64,000 nt of DNA. Origin: Bradyrhizobium iriomotense (lineage in GTDB: Bacteria; Pseudomonadota; Alphaproteobacteria; Rhizobiales; Xanthobacteraceae). The DNA lies in contig NZ_JAFCJZ010000011.1 in the NCBI RefSeq assembly GCF_018130765.1, positions 1 to 64,000 of the forward strand. The letters run 5' to 3'. This document shows, piece after piece, positions 43,094-51,541 of the stretch. The notes beneath the pieces were generated by a model, which was not told where the DNA came from, made no database searches, and worked only from the letters and a program-made list of their open reading frames with translations. Position numbers and translations under genes: made by a program. Within the stretch, counting starts at the first letter, position 1, and every line of letters starts with the position of its first letter.

Positions 43094-43867
43094 GTGAGAC
43101 TGAAGAACAAGACGGCCCTGATCACCGGCGGCAACAGCGGCATCGGGCTTGCGACGGCAAAGCTGTTCGTGGCCGAGGGCGCCAAGGTGGTGATCACCGG
43201 GCGCAACAAGGGGACGCTGGCAGCGGCCGCCAAGGAGCTCGGTCCGAACGCACTGGCCGTGCCTGCCGATGCGACGGACATCGCGGCGACGGAAGCTGCG
43301 ATCAAGCAGGGCGCGGAAAAATTCGGCAAGTTCGACATCGTGTTCGCCAATGCCGGCATCTCCGGCGGCACGCCGCTGGGCTCGGCGACGCTGGATGTGT
43401 TCGAGAAGGTCATCAGCACCAACCTGACCGGCGTGTTCTTCACGGTTCAATCCGCGCTGCCCTATCTCAACGACAATGCCTCGATCATCCTCAACGGCTC
43501 GGTGATCTCGGTGCTCGGCATTCCCGGCTACTCGGCTTACGGCGCGGCGAAGGCCGGCGTGCGCGCGATGGCGCGGATCATGGCTTCAGAACTGTCGCCG
43601 CGCGGCATCCGCGTCAATGTCGTCGCGCCGGGTGCGATCCGCACGCCGATCTGGGGCGCTGCGGTCGCAACGCCGGAGGCCGAGAAGGCGTTCGAGAAGC
43701 GCATCGGGCTGATGACGCCGCTCGGACGACTTGGTGAACCCGATCACATCTCGAAGACCGTGCTGTTCCTCGCCTCCGATGATGCCGCGCACGTGCAGGG
43801 CCAGGAGATCTTCGTCGACGGCGGCGCGGTGGCATCGCCAAGCGGCGCGCCGATCTATCGCGGTTGA
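43094..43867 (+). CDS. Short-chain dehydrogenase/reductase
   Basis: A 257-residue NAD(P)-dependent oxidoreductase of the classical SDR family. It has the cofactor motif TGGNSGIG, the NAG motif (FANAGISGG), catalytic Ser in LNGSVISVLG, and catalytic Tyr-x-x-x-Lys in YSAYGAAKAGV, ending with EIFVDGGAVASP. GTG 43094 is chosen: TGGAGGCGAGC precedes it at ideal distance, and an ATG at 43073 lies within the operator. It is paired with the divergent HxlR regulator. The physiological substrate is unknown. Confidence 0.93.
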   Translation: MRLKNKTALITGGNSGIGLATAKLFVAEGAKVVITGRNKGTLAAAAKELGPNALAVPADATDIAATEAAIKQGAEKFGKFDIVFANAGISGGTPLGSATLDVFEKVISTNLTGVFFTVQSALPYLNDNASIILNGSVISVLGIPGYSAYGAAKAGVRAMARIMASELSPRGIRVNVVAPGAIRTPIWGAAVATPEAEKAFEKRIGLMTPLGRLGEPDHISKTVLFLASDDAAHVQGQEIFVDGGAVASPSGAPIYRG

Positions 43868-44044
43868 TCAAGTGAAGTGAAAATTGAATCGGTCGGCGCC
43901 ACGACGTCGGTTGCGTCGACCGGTTCCCTCGCGTTGTGCGATCTAATTTCTAAACCTTTGCGTGAGGTGTTGAACCTTCGCTTGCGCTGCAAAGACATTT
44001 TTACGGGCAGGGGGTCACAAGACCCGATTTTATGGGAGCCCGTG

Positions 44045-44227
44045 ATGCCGAAGGCAGCTCGCATTTTTTCGTCGATTTCAGCACCGCGTATTTACACCGA
44101 ACGTTCCGCCATTCCCGCCAAACGCTCCGACACCTCAGAGTTCATCGGAGTGGCTCTTTTCGCCGGCATCGGCCTGTTCATTTCGCTCGTGGCCGTCATC
44201 CTCGGCATGCAGGGCGCCTGGTTTTAG
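44045..44227 (+). CDS. Small single-pass membrane protein
   Basis: A 60-residue protein, MPKAARIFSSISAPRIYTER, then AIPAKRSDTSEF and one membrane helix (IGVALFAGIGLFISLVAVIL) close to the C-terminus, so a tail-anchored arrangement. GGGAGCCCGTG is upstream of the ATG. The frame is open from 43877, but that part has AT-rich, non-coding composition. Function unknown. Confidence 0.65.
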   Translation: MPKAARIFSSISAPRIYTERSAIPAKRSDTSEFIGVALFAGIGLFISLVAVILGMQGAWF

Positions 44228-44280
44228 CGAGGTCAGCCGCCGCCGGAGTCCGGCAGCGGCTGGTGTCGTCGGCGCGAGCT

Positions 44281-44886
44281 TTACGCGGCGCGCAAATTGG
44301 TGGCGGCCTGGAGCGCGCCTGCAATCGCCTTTTCGCGGTGCTCCGGTCCGACCTGGATGCCATCGGCGCTAATGAATTCGGGATTGATCCCGATGAAGCC
44401 GAACACGCCGCGCAAATAGGTTTCGAGATGCTCGAGCGCCGCGGCGGGCGAGCCGGCGCCGTAATAGCCGCCGCGTGAGATGGCCAGGATCACGCGCTTG
44501 CCGCCGGCAAGACCCTGCGGCCCATTCGCCCCGTAGCTGAACGTCTTGCCCGCGACGACGATGCGGTCGATCCAGGCCTTGAGCTGGCTGGGAATGGTGA
44601 AGTTGTACATGGGCGCGCCGATCACGACGATGTCGGCGGCCAGGAACTCGTCCAGCGCGGCCGCGCTCGCGGCGAGGTCGGGGCCGAGTTCCGCCGGCGC
44701 CGGCACGCCTTGCGCGGCTGCCAGGTGCGAGCCGGAGAGGTGGGCGAGCGGGGCCTGGCTCAGGTCGCGGTAGACCACTTGAAGCGAGGGCGTGGCCTGC
44801 TTGAGGCGGTCGACGATGGCGGCGGAAACCTGCCGGCTGACGGAGTGGGGGCCGAGTACGCTGGAGTCGATATGGAGGAGTTTCAT
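44281..44886 (-). CDS. azoR: FMN-dependent NADH:quinone oxidoreductase / azoreductase
   Basis: A 201-residue flavoprotein of the AzoR family. It begins MKLLHIDSSVLGPHSVSRQ, where SSVLGPHSVSR binds the FMN phosphate. The flavin-binding APMYNFTIPSQLKAWIDRI and the SRGGYYG loop are also present. It reduces quinones and azo compounds with NADH by two-electron transfer and protects from quinone stress. It is divergent from the HxlR gene at 44970, which probably represses it, like the QorR/YodB-controlled azoreductases. Confidence 0.93.
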   Translation of the reverse strand: MKLLHIDSSVLGPHSVSRQVSAAIVDRLKQATPSLQVVYRDLSQAPLAHLSGSHLAAAQGVPAPAELGPDLAASAAALDEFLAADIVVIGAPMYNFTIPSQLKAWIDRIVVAGKTFSYGANGPQGLAGGKRVILAISRGGYYGAGSPAAALEHLETYLRGVFGFIGINPEFISADGIQVGPEHREKAIAGALQAATNLRAA

Positions 44887-44890
44887 TTGG

Positions 44891-44933
44891 GTCACCCATG
44901 GTATAGATTTGTAACCCGCACTACATGAGTGAC
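44891..44933. promoter_or_regulatory. Inverted repeat between azoR and its HxlR gene
   Basis: GTCACCCATG (44891-44900) is inverted as CATGAGTGAC (44924-44933), with 9 of 10 positions matching and 33 bp from centre to centre. A second weak palindrome, GTATAGATTTGTAAC, lies between. Either could be the HxlR operator. Confidence 0.5.
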
Positions 44934-44969
44934 TGTCGAAATCCCCGCAAGAACGCACTTTTTTGAGCC

Positions 44970-45404
44970 ATGGACACATATTTGAAACCGGCACACACCG
45001 ATTTGCCTGCCTCACCAAGGCCGTATCCAGGTCCGGATCAACGGCCGGATCCGAACCACGCGGACTGCCGCGGGGTCGCCTCCGTGCTGTCCCGCGTCGG
45101 CGACAAATGGAGCGTGTTCGTCATCATGATGCTGAGCGACGGGCCAAGGCGCTTCAATGAGCTGAAGCGCATGATCAACGGTATCTCGCAGCGGATGCTG
45201 ACCCTGACGCTGCGTGGCCTCGAGCGCGACGGCCTCGTCACGCGCACGATCTTCCCGACCATCCCGCCGCGCGTGGACTATGAGCTGACCGATCTCGGCC
45301 GGGGGCTGTCGCGGCCCGTGGAGGCGCTCGGCAAATGGGCGAAGGAGCATCTCGATCAGATCGAGGCCGCACGCACCCGGTTCGACCAGCGCAACGAGGG
45401 CTAA
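44970..45404 (+). CDS. HxlR-family transcription regulator
   Basis: A 144-residue winged-helix regulator with the HxlR signature: Cys33 (HADCRGVASVLSRVGDKWSV), recognition helix ISQRMLTLTLRGLERDGLV, wing (PTIPPRVDYELTDLGRGL). A proline-rich N-terminal extension of about 30 residues is longer than usual. The single conserved Cys in this subfamily senses diamide and quinones. It is divergent from azoR. Its end overlaps the convergent dprA by 4 bp. Confidence 0.93.
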   Translation: MDTYLKPAHTDLPASPRPYPGPDQRPDPNHADCRGVASVLSRVGDKWSVFVIMMLSDGPRRFNELKRMINGISQRMLTLTLRGLERDGLVTRTIFPTIPPRVDYELTDLGRGLSRPVEALGKWAKEHLDQIEAARTRFDQRNEG

Positions 45405-46519
45405 AGCAGCGACACCAGTCCGCCGCCGTGACGTTCGAGACGGCCGGCGAGCTCGAGCTCCAGCAGCACGGTGCGCACGATCGCAGGCGAGGCGCCGGAC
45501 ATCCGCACGAGGTCGTCGATCGAGATCGGCGCCGGGCCGAGCAGGACGGTGATCTGGTCGCGGTCATGGCCTTGCGGATCGCTCTCGAACGGCTCGCTGT
45601 CGGGCTCGCCGACGGTGTGCATCAGCGGCCGCTCCATGATCGGCTGAACCGCGTTGACGATGTCGGCTGCTTCGGTGACGAGCGTTGCGCCCTGCTTGAT
45701 CAGATCGTTGGTGCCGGCGGCGCGCGGATCGAGCGGCGAGCCGGGGACTGCGAACACCTCGCGCCCCTGTTCGGCCGCCATGCGCGCGGTGATCAGCGAG
45801 CCGGAGCGGTGCGCCGCCTCCACCACGACGACGCCGAGCGCGGCGCCCGAGATCAGCCGGTTGCGGCGGGGGAAATCGCGGGCGCGCGGCTCGTGGCCGA
45901 GCGGCATCTCGGAAATCGCCGCGCCCTGGTGGTCGAGGATCGCGGCGAGCAAATCGCCATGCTCGGGCGGATAGATGCAGTCATGGCCGCCGGCGAGCAC
46001 GGCGATCGTGCCGCTCTCCATGCTGGTGCGATGCGCGGCCTGGTCGACGCCGCGCGCCAGCCCCGAGATGATGACGAAGCCGGCTTCGCCAAGCTCGCGA
46101 GCGAGCTGGCCGGCGAACTTCAAGCCGGCGCCGGAAGCATTGCGCGAGCCGACGATCGCGATCATCGGCCGCATCAGGGTTTTGGCGTCCCCACGCACCG
46201 CGAGAAGCGGTGGCGAATCGTCGATCATCGCGAGGCGCGCCGGATAGCCGTCCTCGCCGGGCGCGAGCCAGGCGATGCCGAACTTGCGGCTCGCGGCGAG
46301 TTCGGCCTTCGCTTCATCCGCGCTGCAGATGCGCCCGGAGCGCGCCGCGCCGCCACGGCGCGCGAGATCCGGCAGCCGCTCCAGCGCCGCGCGCGCCGTG
46401 CCGAAATGATCGACCAGCGAACGGAAGGTGCGCGGGCCCACATTGTCGGAGCGGATCAGCCGCAGGCGGTCGATCCGCTCAGCCTCGGTCAGCTCTACGC
46501 TTGGGTTGATGGCGTCCAC
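45401..46519 (-). CDS. dprA: DNA-processing protein DprA
   Basis: A 372-residue protein that loads RecA onto incoming single-stranded DNA during transformation. The Rossmann-like core contains IVGSRNASGAGLKFAGQLAR, GFVIISGLARGVDQAAHR and the SGSLITARMAAEQGREVFAV motif. An N-terminal SAM-like and a C-terminal winged-helix (SIDDLVRMSGASPAIVRTVL) complete the usual alphaproteobacterial form. GTG 46519 is chosen because AAGGAG stands at ideal spacing; an ATG at 46543 lacks a good site. It is not next to topA, unlike in many relatives. Confidence 0.93.
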   Translation of the reverse strand: MDAINPSVELTEAERIDRLRLIRSDNVGPRTFRSLVDHFGTARAALERLPDLARRGGAARSGRICSADEAKAELAASRKFGIAWLAPGEDGYPARLAMIDDSPPLLAVRGDAKTLMRPMIAIVGSRNASGAGLKFAGQLARELGEAGFVIISGLARGVDQAAHRTSMESGTIAVLAGGHDCIYPPEHGDLLAAILDHQGAAISEMPLGHEPRARDFPRRNRLISGAALGVVVVEAAHRSGSLITARMAAEQGREVFAVPGSPLDPRAAGTNDLIKQGATLVTEAADIVNAVQPIMERPLMHTVGEPDSEPFESDPQGHDRDQITVLLGPAPISIDDLVRMSGASPAIVRTVLLELELAGRLERHGGGLVSLL

Positions 46520-46638
46520 GGCGTCTCCTTGTGGGCGCAGCATGGAACAACCTGAGGGCGTATGGAAGGGGGTGGACCCGGCTGCGACACCCCAATAAAT
46601 GGATAGTGACCAAGCGGATTGTTGCCTGAGGCATTGGA

Positions 46639-46920
46639 ATGCGTATCGCACCGGTCGAGATTTTCGCCGACACCACGAACGCGGCGGTGATGCGTCACCC
46701 GGGACGGCATTTTCCCGGCGTGCTGATCCAGGGCGATACCCTCCACTTGCTCTGTTGCATGGCAGACGATGCCTGTTCGGCCCTCGACCGGTCGTCGGAA
46801 GCGTACGAGAATGCCAACGAGCTCAGAAACCGGCTTTGGTCGTACCTCAATCACTACAAGGCCGTCCTGGATGAGCACGGCTTGCCTCTGCCGTTCAGCG
46901 ACCGAGGCACCTTTACTTAG
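46639..46920 (+). CDS. Small conserved-looking hypothetical protein
   Basis: A 93-residue protein, MRIAPVEIFADTTNAAVMRH followed by PGRHFPGVLIQGDTLHLLCC and a helical second half (ANELRNRLWSYLNHYKAVLD). The ordered, compact sequence with PGR-FPG and QGDTL suggests a conserved small domain (perhaps DUF6959, uncertain). There is no signal or membrane segment. It lies 8 bp ahead of the amidase gene on the same strand, so the two are likely co-transcribed, and it is divergent from dprA. Confidence 0.7.
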   Translation: MRIAPVEIFADTTNAAVMRHPGRHFPGVLIQGDTLHLLCCMADDACSALDRSSEAYENANELRNRLWSYLNHYKAVLDEHGLPLPFSDRGTFT

Positions 46921-46928
46921 GAATACCC

Positions 46929-48173
46929 ATGATCTCACTTGCCGACCTCCAGCGCCGCATTGAAGCGGGCGAGCTTTCGCCCGACGCCGCCATCGCCCAG
47001 TCGCACGCGGCGATCGAGGCCAAGGAGAAGGACGTCCGCGCCTTCGTCCGGCATGACAAATCCGCGACGGCGCAAGCCTCCGGCCCGCTGCGGGGCATCG
47101 CGGTCGGGATCAAGGACATCATCGACACCGCGAATATGCCGACCGAGATGGGCTCGGAGATCTATCGCGGCTGGCAGCCGCGCTCGGACGCGCCGGTCGT
47201 GATGATGCTGAAGCGGGCAGGCGCCACCATCATCGGCAAGACCACGACCACAGCGTTCGCCTCGAGTGATCCGACCCCGACGCTCAATCCGCACAATACC
47301 GGCCATTCGCCGGGCGGCTCGTCCGCCGGCTCGGCCGCAGCCGTCGGCGCCGGCATGATCCCGCTGGCGCTGGGCACCCAGACCGGCGGCTCGGTGATCC
47401 GGCCCGCGGCCTATTGCGGCACGGCCGCGATCAAGCCGTCGTTCCGGATGCTGCCAACGGTCGGCGTGAAGTGCTATTCGTGGGCGCTCGACACGGTCGG
47501 CCTGTTCGGCGCGCGCGCCGAGGATCTCGCGCGCGGACTTTTGGCGATGACCGGCCGCAGCGAATTCTCCGGCATCGTTCCGGCGAAGGCGCCGCGCATC
47601 GGCGTGGTCAGGCAGGAGTTCGCCGGTGCGGTCGAGGCATCCGCCGAAGAGGGCTTGCAGGCTGCGATCAAGGCGGCGGAGAAGGCCGGCGCCAGCGTGC
47701 AGACGATTGATCTGCCCGAGGCGGTGCAGGAAGCCTGGCGCATCCATCCGGTCATCCAGAATTTCGAGGCGCATCGCGCGCTCGCCTGGGAGTTTTCCGA
47801 GCATCACGACGAGATCGCGCCGATGCTGCGCGCCAGCCTCGATGCGACCGTTGGCCTGACGCCGAAGGAATATGACGAGGCGCGTCGGGTCGGCCGCCGC
47901 GGTCGCCGCGAACTCGGCGAGCTGTTCGAGGGCGTCGACGTGCTCTTGACCTATTCGGCGCCGGGCACCGCGCCGCCGAAGGAACTCGCGACCACCGGCG
48001 ACCCCCGCTACAACCGGCTGTGGACGCTGATGGGCAATCCGTGCGTCAACGTGCCGGTGCTGAAGGCCAATGGCTTGCCGATCGGCGTGCAGGTGATCGC
48101 GCGCTTCGGCAATGACGCGCATGCGCTGGCGACGGCGTGGTTCCTGGAGAACGCGCTGGCGAAGTCAGGCTAG
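46929..48173 (+). CDS. Amidase signature family enzyme
   Basis: A 414-residue amidase. The Ser-cisSer-Lys triad is clear: Lys62 in GIKDIIDT, Ser130/131 in SPGGSSAGSAA and nucleophile Ser154 in TQTGGSVIRPA. It is shorter than GatA and lacks its specific parts; a true gatA is at 62647. Such enzymes hydrolyse small amides, for example of aryl or alkyl acids. It follows the 93-residue gene by 8 bp. Its 3' end overlaps the convergent patatin gene by 9 bp. Confidence 0.93.
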   Translation: MISLADLQRRIEAGELSPDAAIAQSHAAIEAKEKDVRAFVRHDKSATAQASGPLRGIAVGIKDIIDTANMPTEMGSEIYRGWQPRSDAPVVMMLKRAGATIIGKTTTTAFASSDPTPTLNPHNTGHSPGGSSAGSAAAVGAGMIPLALGTQTGGSVIRPAAYCGTAAIKPSFRMLPTVGVKCYSWALDTVGLFGARAEDLARGLLAMTGRSEFSGIVPAKAPRIGVVRQEFAGAVEASAEEGLQAAIKAAEKAGASVQTIDLPEAVQEAWRIHPVIQNFEAHRALAWEFSEHHDEIAPMLRASLDATVGLTPKEYDEARRVGRRGRRELGELFEGVDVLLTYSAPGTAPPKELATTGDPRYNRLWTLMGNPCVNVPVLKANGLPIGVQVIARFGNDAHALATAWFLENALAKSG

Positions 48174-49379
48174 CGCGGGTTCGCCGGCGGTGATGCTTTG
48201 GCCGGATGCAGGTGGAGCTGCGCCGGCGGTTGCGCCCTGATTGAGCCAGCGCTCGGCAGCTTCGCGGCCGCTCCGGTGCAGGAGGCGGATGAAGCCGCGA
48301 CCGAGATCGGTCGACGAGCGCTGCGCCAGCCCTTCGACGGAGTCTTCCGCCGCGATCCTGGAGAGGCGCAGCGAAGGCGCCGTCTGCGCCTGAGCCCATG
48401 CGATCGCCGCGACCTCGGCATTGAGCGCGGTGTTGGCCGCGATCTGGTCGAGCCGGCGGTCGATGGCGGCGAGCGTGATCGGCACATAGCTGTCGCGCGA
48501 CGGCGTGACCTGGACCAGCAGCACGTCCGTCGCCGCCGTTTCCTGCACCAGCTTCACCAGCGGCGGATTGCCGCCGAAGCCGCCGTCCCAATAGGCCTCG
48601 CCGTCGATCTCGACGGCGCAATGCACCAGCGGCGGACAGGTCGAGGCCAGCGCGACGTCGGCGGTGATGGCCTCATTGCGGAAGATCTGTTGCTGCCCGT
48701 CGCGGATCCGCGTTGCCGCGATCAGGAGTCTTGGCGATTTCGCCGCGCGCAGCGCCGCGAAATTGATGTCGCGCGACAGCGCCTGCCTGAGCGGATCGAG
48801 ATCGAACGGATCGAATTGGCCAGAGCGCAGCGTCGGCCCGAACGCGACCGAGCTTCCCGCCGGTGAAAATCCGCCGACCAGCATCAATGAGCGGAACGAG
48901 GCCTCGTGCATCAGGCGGACCCAGAACCGGTTCAGCCGGTTGCGGGCGGCTTCACGGCCGCCCTCGGCGAGTCCGGAGGCGAGCAGGAGTGCATTGATCG
49001 CGCCGGCGCTGGCGCCGCTGATCGTGTCGATTTCGATATCTGGCTCTTCCAGCAGCCGCTCCAGCACGCCCCAGGTGAAGGCCGCGAAGGTGCCGCCGCC
49101 CTGGAGGGCCAGCGAAAGTTTTCGCGGCGGCCATTGTCTTGACGGAGCCGGTGCCGGCGCAACAGGTGCAGCGACGGTGATCACTTCGACAGGACGCGGC
49201 GGTTGCGCGATCGGAACAGGCGGCGGCGCCGGCGGTGCAACGGAGGCAGGCTCGGGAGCGGGAGGCGGCGAGGGGGCACCGGACCAGATGTCCGTTGCAA
49301 AGAGCAGCTGGCTTGCCGCGGTGCGTGCTGCACCTTGCGAGCCACCGTCAATCTGCGCGCCGACCATCTTCTCGCTCAT
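48165..49379 (-). CDS. Patatin-like phospholipase
   Basis: A 404-residue protein with an N-terminal Pro/Ala-rich region (about 30-80) and a patatin domain. The oxyanion-hole motif LQGGGTFAAFTWG, the nucleophile elbow GASAG (Ser124) and the catalytic aspartate in DGGFGGNPPL are all intact, so it is an active serine/aspartate lipid hydrolase. A signal peptide is absent. In Bradyrhizobium-type genomes a role in membrane lipid turnover or poly-hydroxybutyrate granule binding has been proposed for similar proteins; neither can be shown here. ATG 49379 or 49409 could be the start. Confidence 0.9.
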   Translation of the reverse strand: MSEKMVGAQIDGGSQGAARTAASQLLFATDIWSGAPSPPPAPEPASVAPPAPPPVPIAQPPRPVEVITVAAPVAPAPAPSRQWPPRKLSLALQGGGTFAAFTWGVLERLLEEPDIEIDTISGASAGAINALLLASGLAEGGREAARNRLNRFWVRLMHEASFRSLMLVGGFSPAGSSVAFGPTLRSGQFDPFDLDPLRQALSRDINFAALRAAKSPRLLIAATRIRDGQQQIFRNEAITADVALASTCPPLVHCAVEIDGEAYWDGGFGGNPPLVKLVQETAATDVLLVQVTPSRDSYVPITLAAIDRRLDQIAANTALNAEVAAIAWAQAQTAPSLRLSRIAAEDSVEGLAQRSSTDLGRGFIRLLHRSGREAAERWLNQGATAGAAPPASGQSITAGEPALA

Positions 49380-49535
49380 TCTGAGCAACCGCGTAACGCC
49401 ATCTTCCACGTCAGGATGACAGGCATGGAACCCGTCCGCTACAGCCTGCCGCGAGTGGTGCGGAAGTTGCGAACAGGATTTGGCATATAATGCGGAAGGG
49501 CTGCGGCAGTATCCGTACTTTTTTTGGATCAGGCT

Positions 49536-50132
49536 CTAGGCCTTCTCGCCGATCCGGCTTTCCTTGCCCGATTGCAGCCGCTTGATGTTCTCGCGATGCG
49601 CGTAGAACAGCAGCAGCGTCAGCACCGCGAACAGCGCAGACAAAGCGAGATGGCCGAACCACCACAGGAACATCGGCGTGATGAAGGACGCCACCAGCGC
49701 CGAGAGCGAGGAGTAGCGGGTGGTGAAGGCGGTCGCCAGCCAGAGCAGGCAGAACACCACCGCGGCCGGCCAGAACAGTCCGAGCAGGATGCCGATATAG
49801 ACGGCGACGCCTTTTCCGCCCTTGAACTTGAGCCAGACCGGGAAGAGGTGCCCGAGAAAAGCGCCGAGCCCCGCCACCATCGCCGCATTGGGTCCGGCGA
49901 TGTAGCCGGCGATCACCACGGCCACGGTGCCCTTGAGCGCATCGAACAGCAGGGTGCCCGCGGCAAGGCTCTTGCGCCCCGTGCGCAGCACATTGGTGGC
50001 GCCGATGCTGCCGGAGCCGATCGAGCGGATATCCTGCGTGCCGGCGAGTTTGGTCAGCACCAGTCCGAACGGAATCGAGCCGAGGAGATAGCCGATGACG
50101 AAGGCTACCGGCAAAAATGCTTCAAGCCCCAT
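49536..50132 (-). CDS. plsY: Glycerol-3-phosphate acyltransferase PlsY
   Basis: A 198-residue inner-membrane enzyme that transfers the acyl group from acyl-phosphate to glycerol-3-phosphate, the first step of phospholipid synthesis in most bacteria. Five to seven membrane helices carry the three PlsY motifs: LGSIPFGLVL, GSGSIGATNVLR and LKFKGGKGVA. ATG 50132 has AAAGGATTTGCAGCC upstream. An earlier start (50210) would add an unlikely polar leader. It ends the pyrB-pyrC'-plsY group on the minus strand. Confidence 0.95.
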   Translation of the reverse strand: MGLEAFLPVAFVIGYLLGSIPFGLVLTKLAGTQDIRSIGSGSIGATNVLRTGRKSLAAGTLLFDALKGTVAVVIAGYIAGPNAAMVAGLGAFLGHLFPVWLKFKGGKGVAVYIGILLGLFWPAAVVFCLLWLATAFTTRYSSLSALVASFITPMFLWWFGHLALSALFAVLTLLLFYAHRENIKRLQSGKESRIGEKA

Positions 50133-50233
50133 GGCTGCAAATCCTTTGGCCGTGTCTCCATGCTGAACTGCGACGCCCCGCATGATCCTGTCCCGATGCG
50201 CGGTCGCCAACCCGGGCGACGCCCGAAGCCACT

Positions 50234-51541
50234 CTAGACATGCTCGTAGACCGTCCGTCCGCCGACAATGGTGCGCACCACGCGGCCTGTAAAGCGGGCC
50301 TCGTCGAACGGGGTGTTCTTGCAGGGCGATTTGAGGTCGGCGGGATCGACCACCCAGGGTACATCGGGGTCGATCACGATGACGTCCGCAGGCGCACCCG
50401 CGCGCAAGGTTCCGCCCGGCAAGCCGAGCAGCTCCGCCGGCCGGGTCGACATCGCCCGGATCAGCGTCTTGAGTTCCAGCTCGCCATTGTGCACGAGCCG
50501 CAGGCCCGCGGGCAGCATGGTCTCCAGACCGATGGCGCCGGGAGCGGCTTCCGCGAACGGCAGGCGCTTGACCTCGACGTCCTGCGGATTGTGATCGGAC
50601 ATGATGACGTCGACGAGGCCGGAGGCGACGGCGGCGACCAGCGCGCGGCGGTCGTCCTCGGTGCGCAGCGGCGGCGACAGTTTCAGGAACGTCCGGTAGG
50701 GGCCGATGTCGTTCTCGTTCAGCGCAAGATGGTTGATCGAGACCGAGGCGCTGACGGGGAGGCCGGCATCGCGGGCGCGCTTGAGGATGTCGAGCGAGTC
50801 GACGCAGGACAGCGAGGCGGCGTGATAGCGGCCGCCGGTCAATGCAACGAGGCGCATGTCGCGCTCGAGGATCACCGCCTCGGCGGCACTCGGGATGCCC
50901 ATCAGGCCCAGCCGCGATGCGAACTCGCCCTCGTTCATCACGCCTTCGCCGACGAGATCGGGGTCCTCCGTGTAGTGCACGATCAGCGCGTCGAAATCGC
51001 GCGCGTAGGTCAGCGCGCGGCGCATCACCTGCGCATTGGTCACGCTTCTGTCGCCATCGCTGAAAGCCACGGCGCCCGCGGCTTTCAGCAGGCCGAACTC
51101 GGTCATCTCCTGGCCGTGCATGCCCTTGGTGAGCGCCGCCATCGGCTGGATGTTGACGATCGCCGTGTCGCGGGCGCGGCGCATCACGAAGTCGACGGTC
51201 GCCGAGTTATCGATCACCGGAGACGTGTCGGGCTGGCAGATGATGGTGGTGATGCCGCCGGTCGCAGCCGCCTGGCTCGCGGAAGCAAAGGTCTCGCGAT
51301 GGCTGAAGCCGGGCTCGCCGACGAAGGCGCGCACGTCGATCAGGCCCGGCGCGATGACCTTGCCGGCGCAGTTGACGATGTCGGTGCCCTCGGGGACGCC
51401 GGCCGCGCCAATGCCGCGGCGGGTTTCGCGGATGGTGCCGTCGGCAATCAGGACGTCGCCGACACCGTCGAAATCCCTTGAGGGATCGACGACACGGGCG
51501 TTGGCGAGCAGGATCGGGCGGCGGTCGGTCAGCATGGGCAT
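50234..51541 (-). CDS. pyrC: Dihydroorotase homologue, probably non-catalytic (PyrC')
   Basis: A 435-residue class-I dihydroorotase-like protein of pyrimidine synthesis. The fold markers are present (GEPGFSHRETFASASQAAAT, INHLALNENDIG, KLSPPLRTEDDRRAL, MSDHNPQD). But the strand that should carry the metal-binding H-x-H reads LIDVRAFVGEPG, so both histidines are lost (about residues 71-73). In Pseudomonas such a PyrC' does not catalyse and instead holds the PyrB dodecamer; the same is inferred here, because its start overlaps the pyrB stop (TGATG). A second, active dihydroorotase should exist elsewhere. ATG 51535 is an alternative start. Confidence 0.9.
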   Translation of the reverse strand: MPMLTDRRPILLANARVVDPSRDFDGVGDVLIADGTIRETRRGIGAAGVPEGTDIVNCAGKVIAPGLIDVRAFVGEPGFSHRETFASASQAAATGGITTIICQPDTSPVIDNSATVDFVMRRARDTAIVNIQPMAALTKGMHGQEMTEFGLLKAAGAVAFSDGDRSVTNAQVMRRALTYARDFDALIVHYTEDPDLVGEGVMNEGEFASRLGLMGIPSAAEAVILERDMRLVALTGGRYHAASLSCVDSLDILKRARDAGLPVSASVSINHLALNENDIGPYRTFLKLSPPLRTEDDRRALVAAVASGLVDVIMSDHNPQDVEVKRLPFAEAAPGAIGLETMLPAGLRLVHNGELELKTLIRAMSTRPAELLGLPGGTLRAGAPADVIVIDPDVPWVVDPADLKSPCKNTPFDEARFTGRVVRTIVGGRTVYEHV

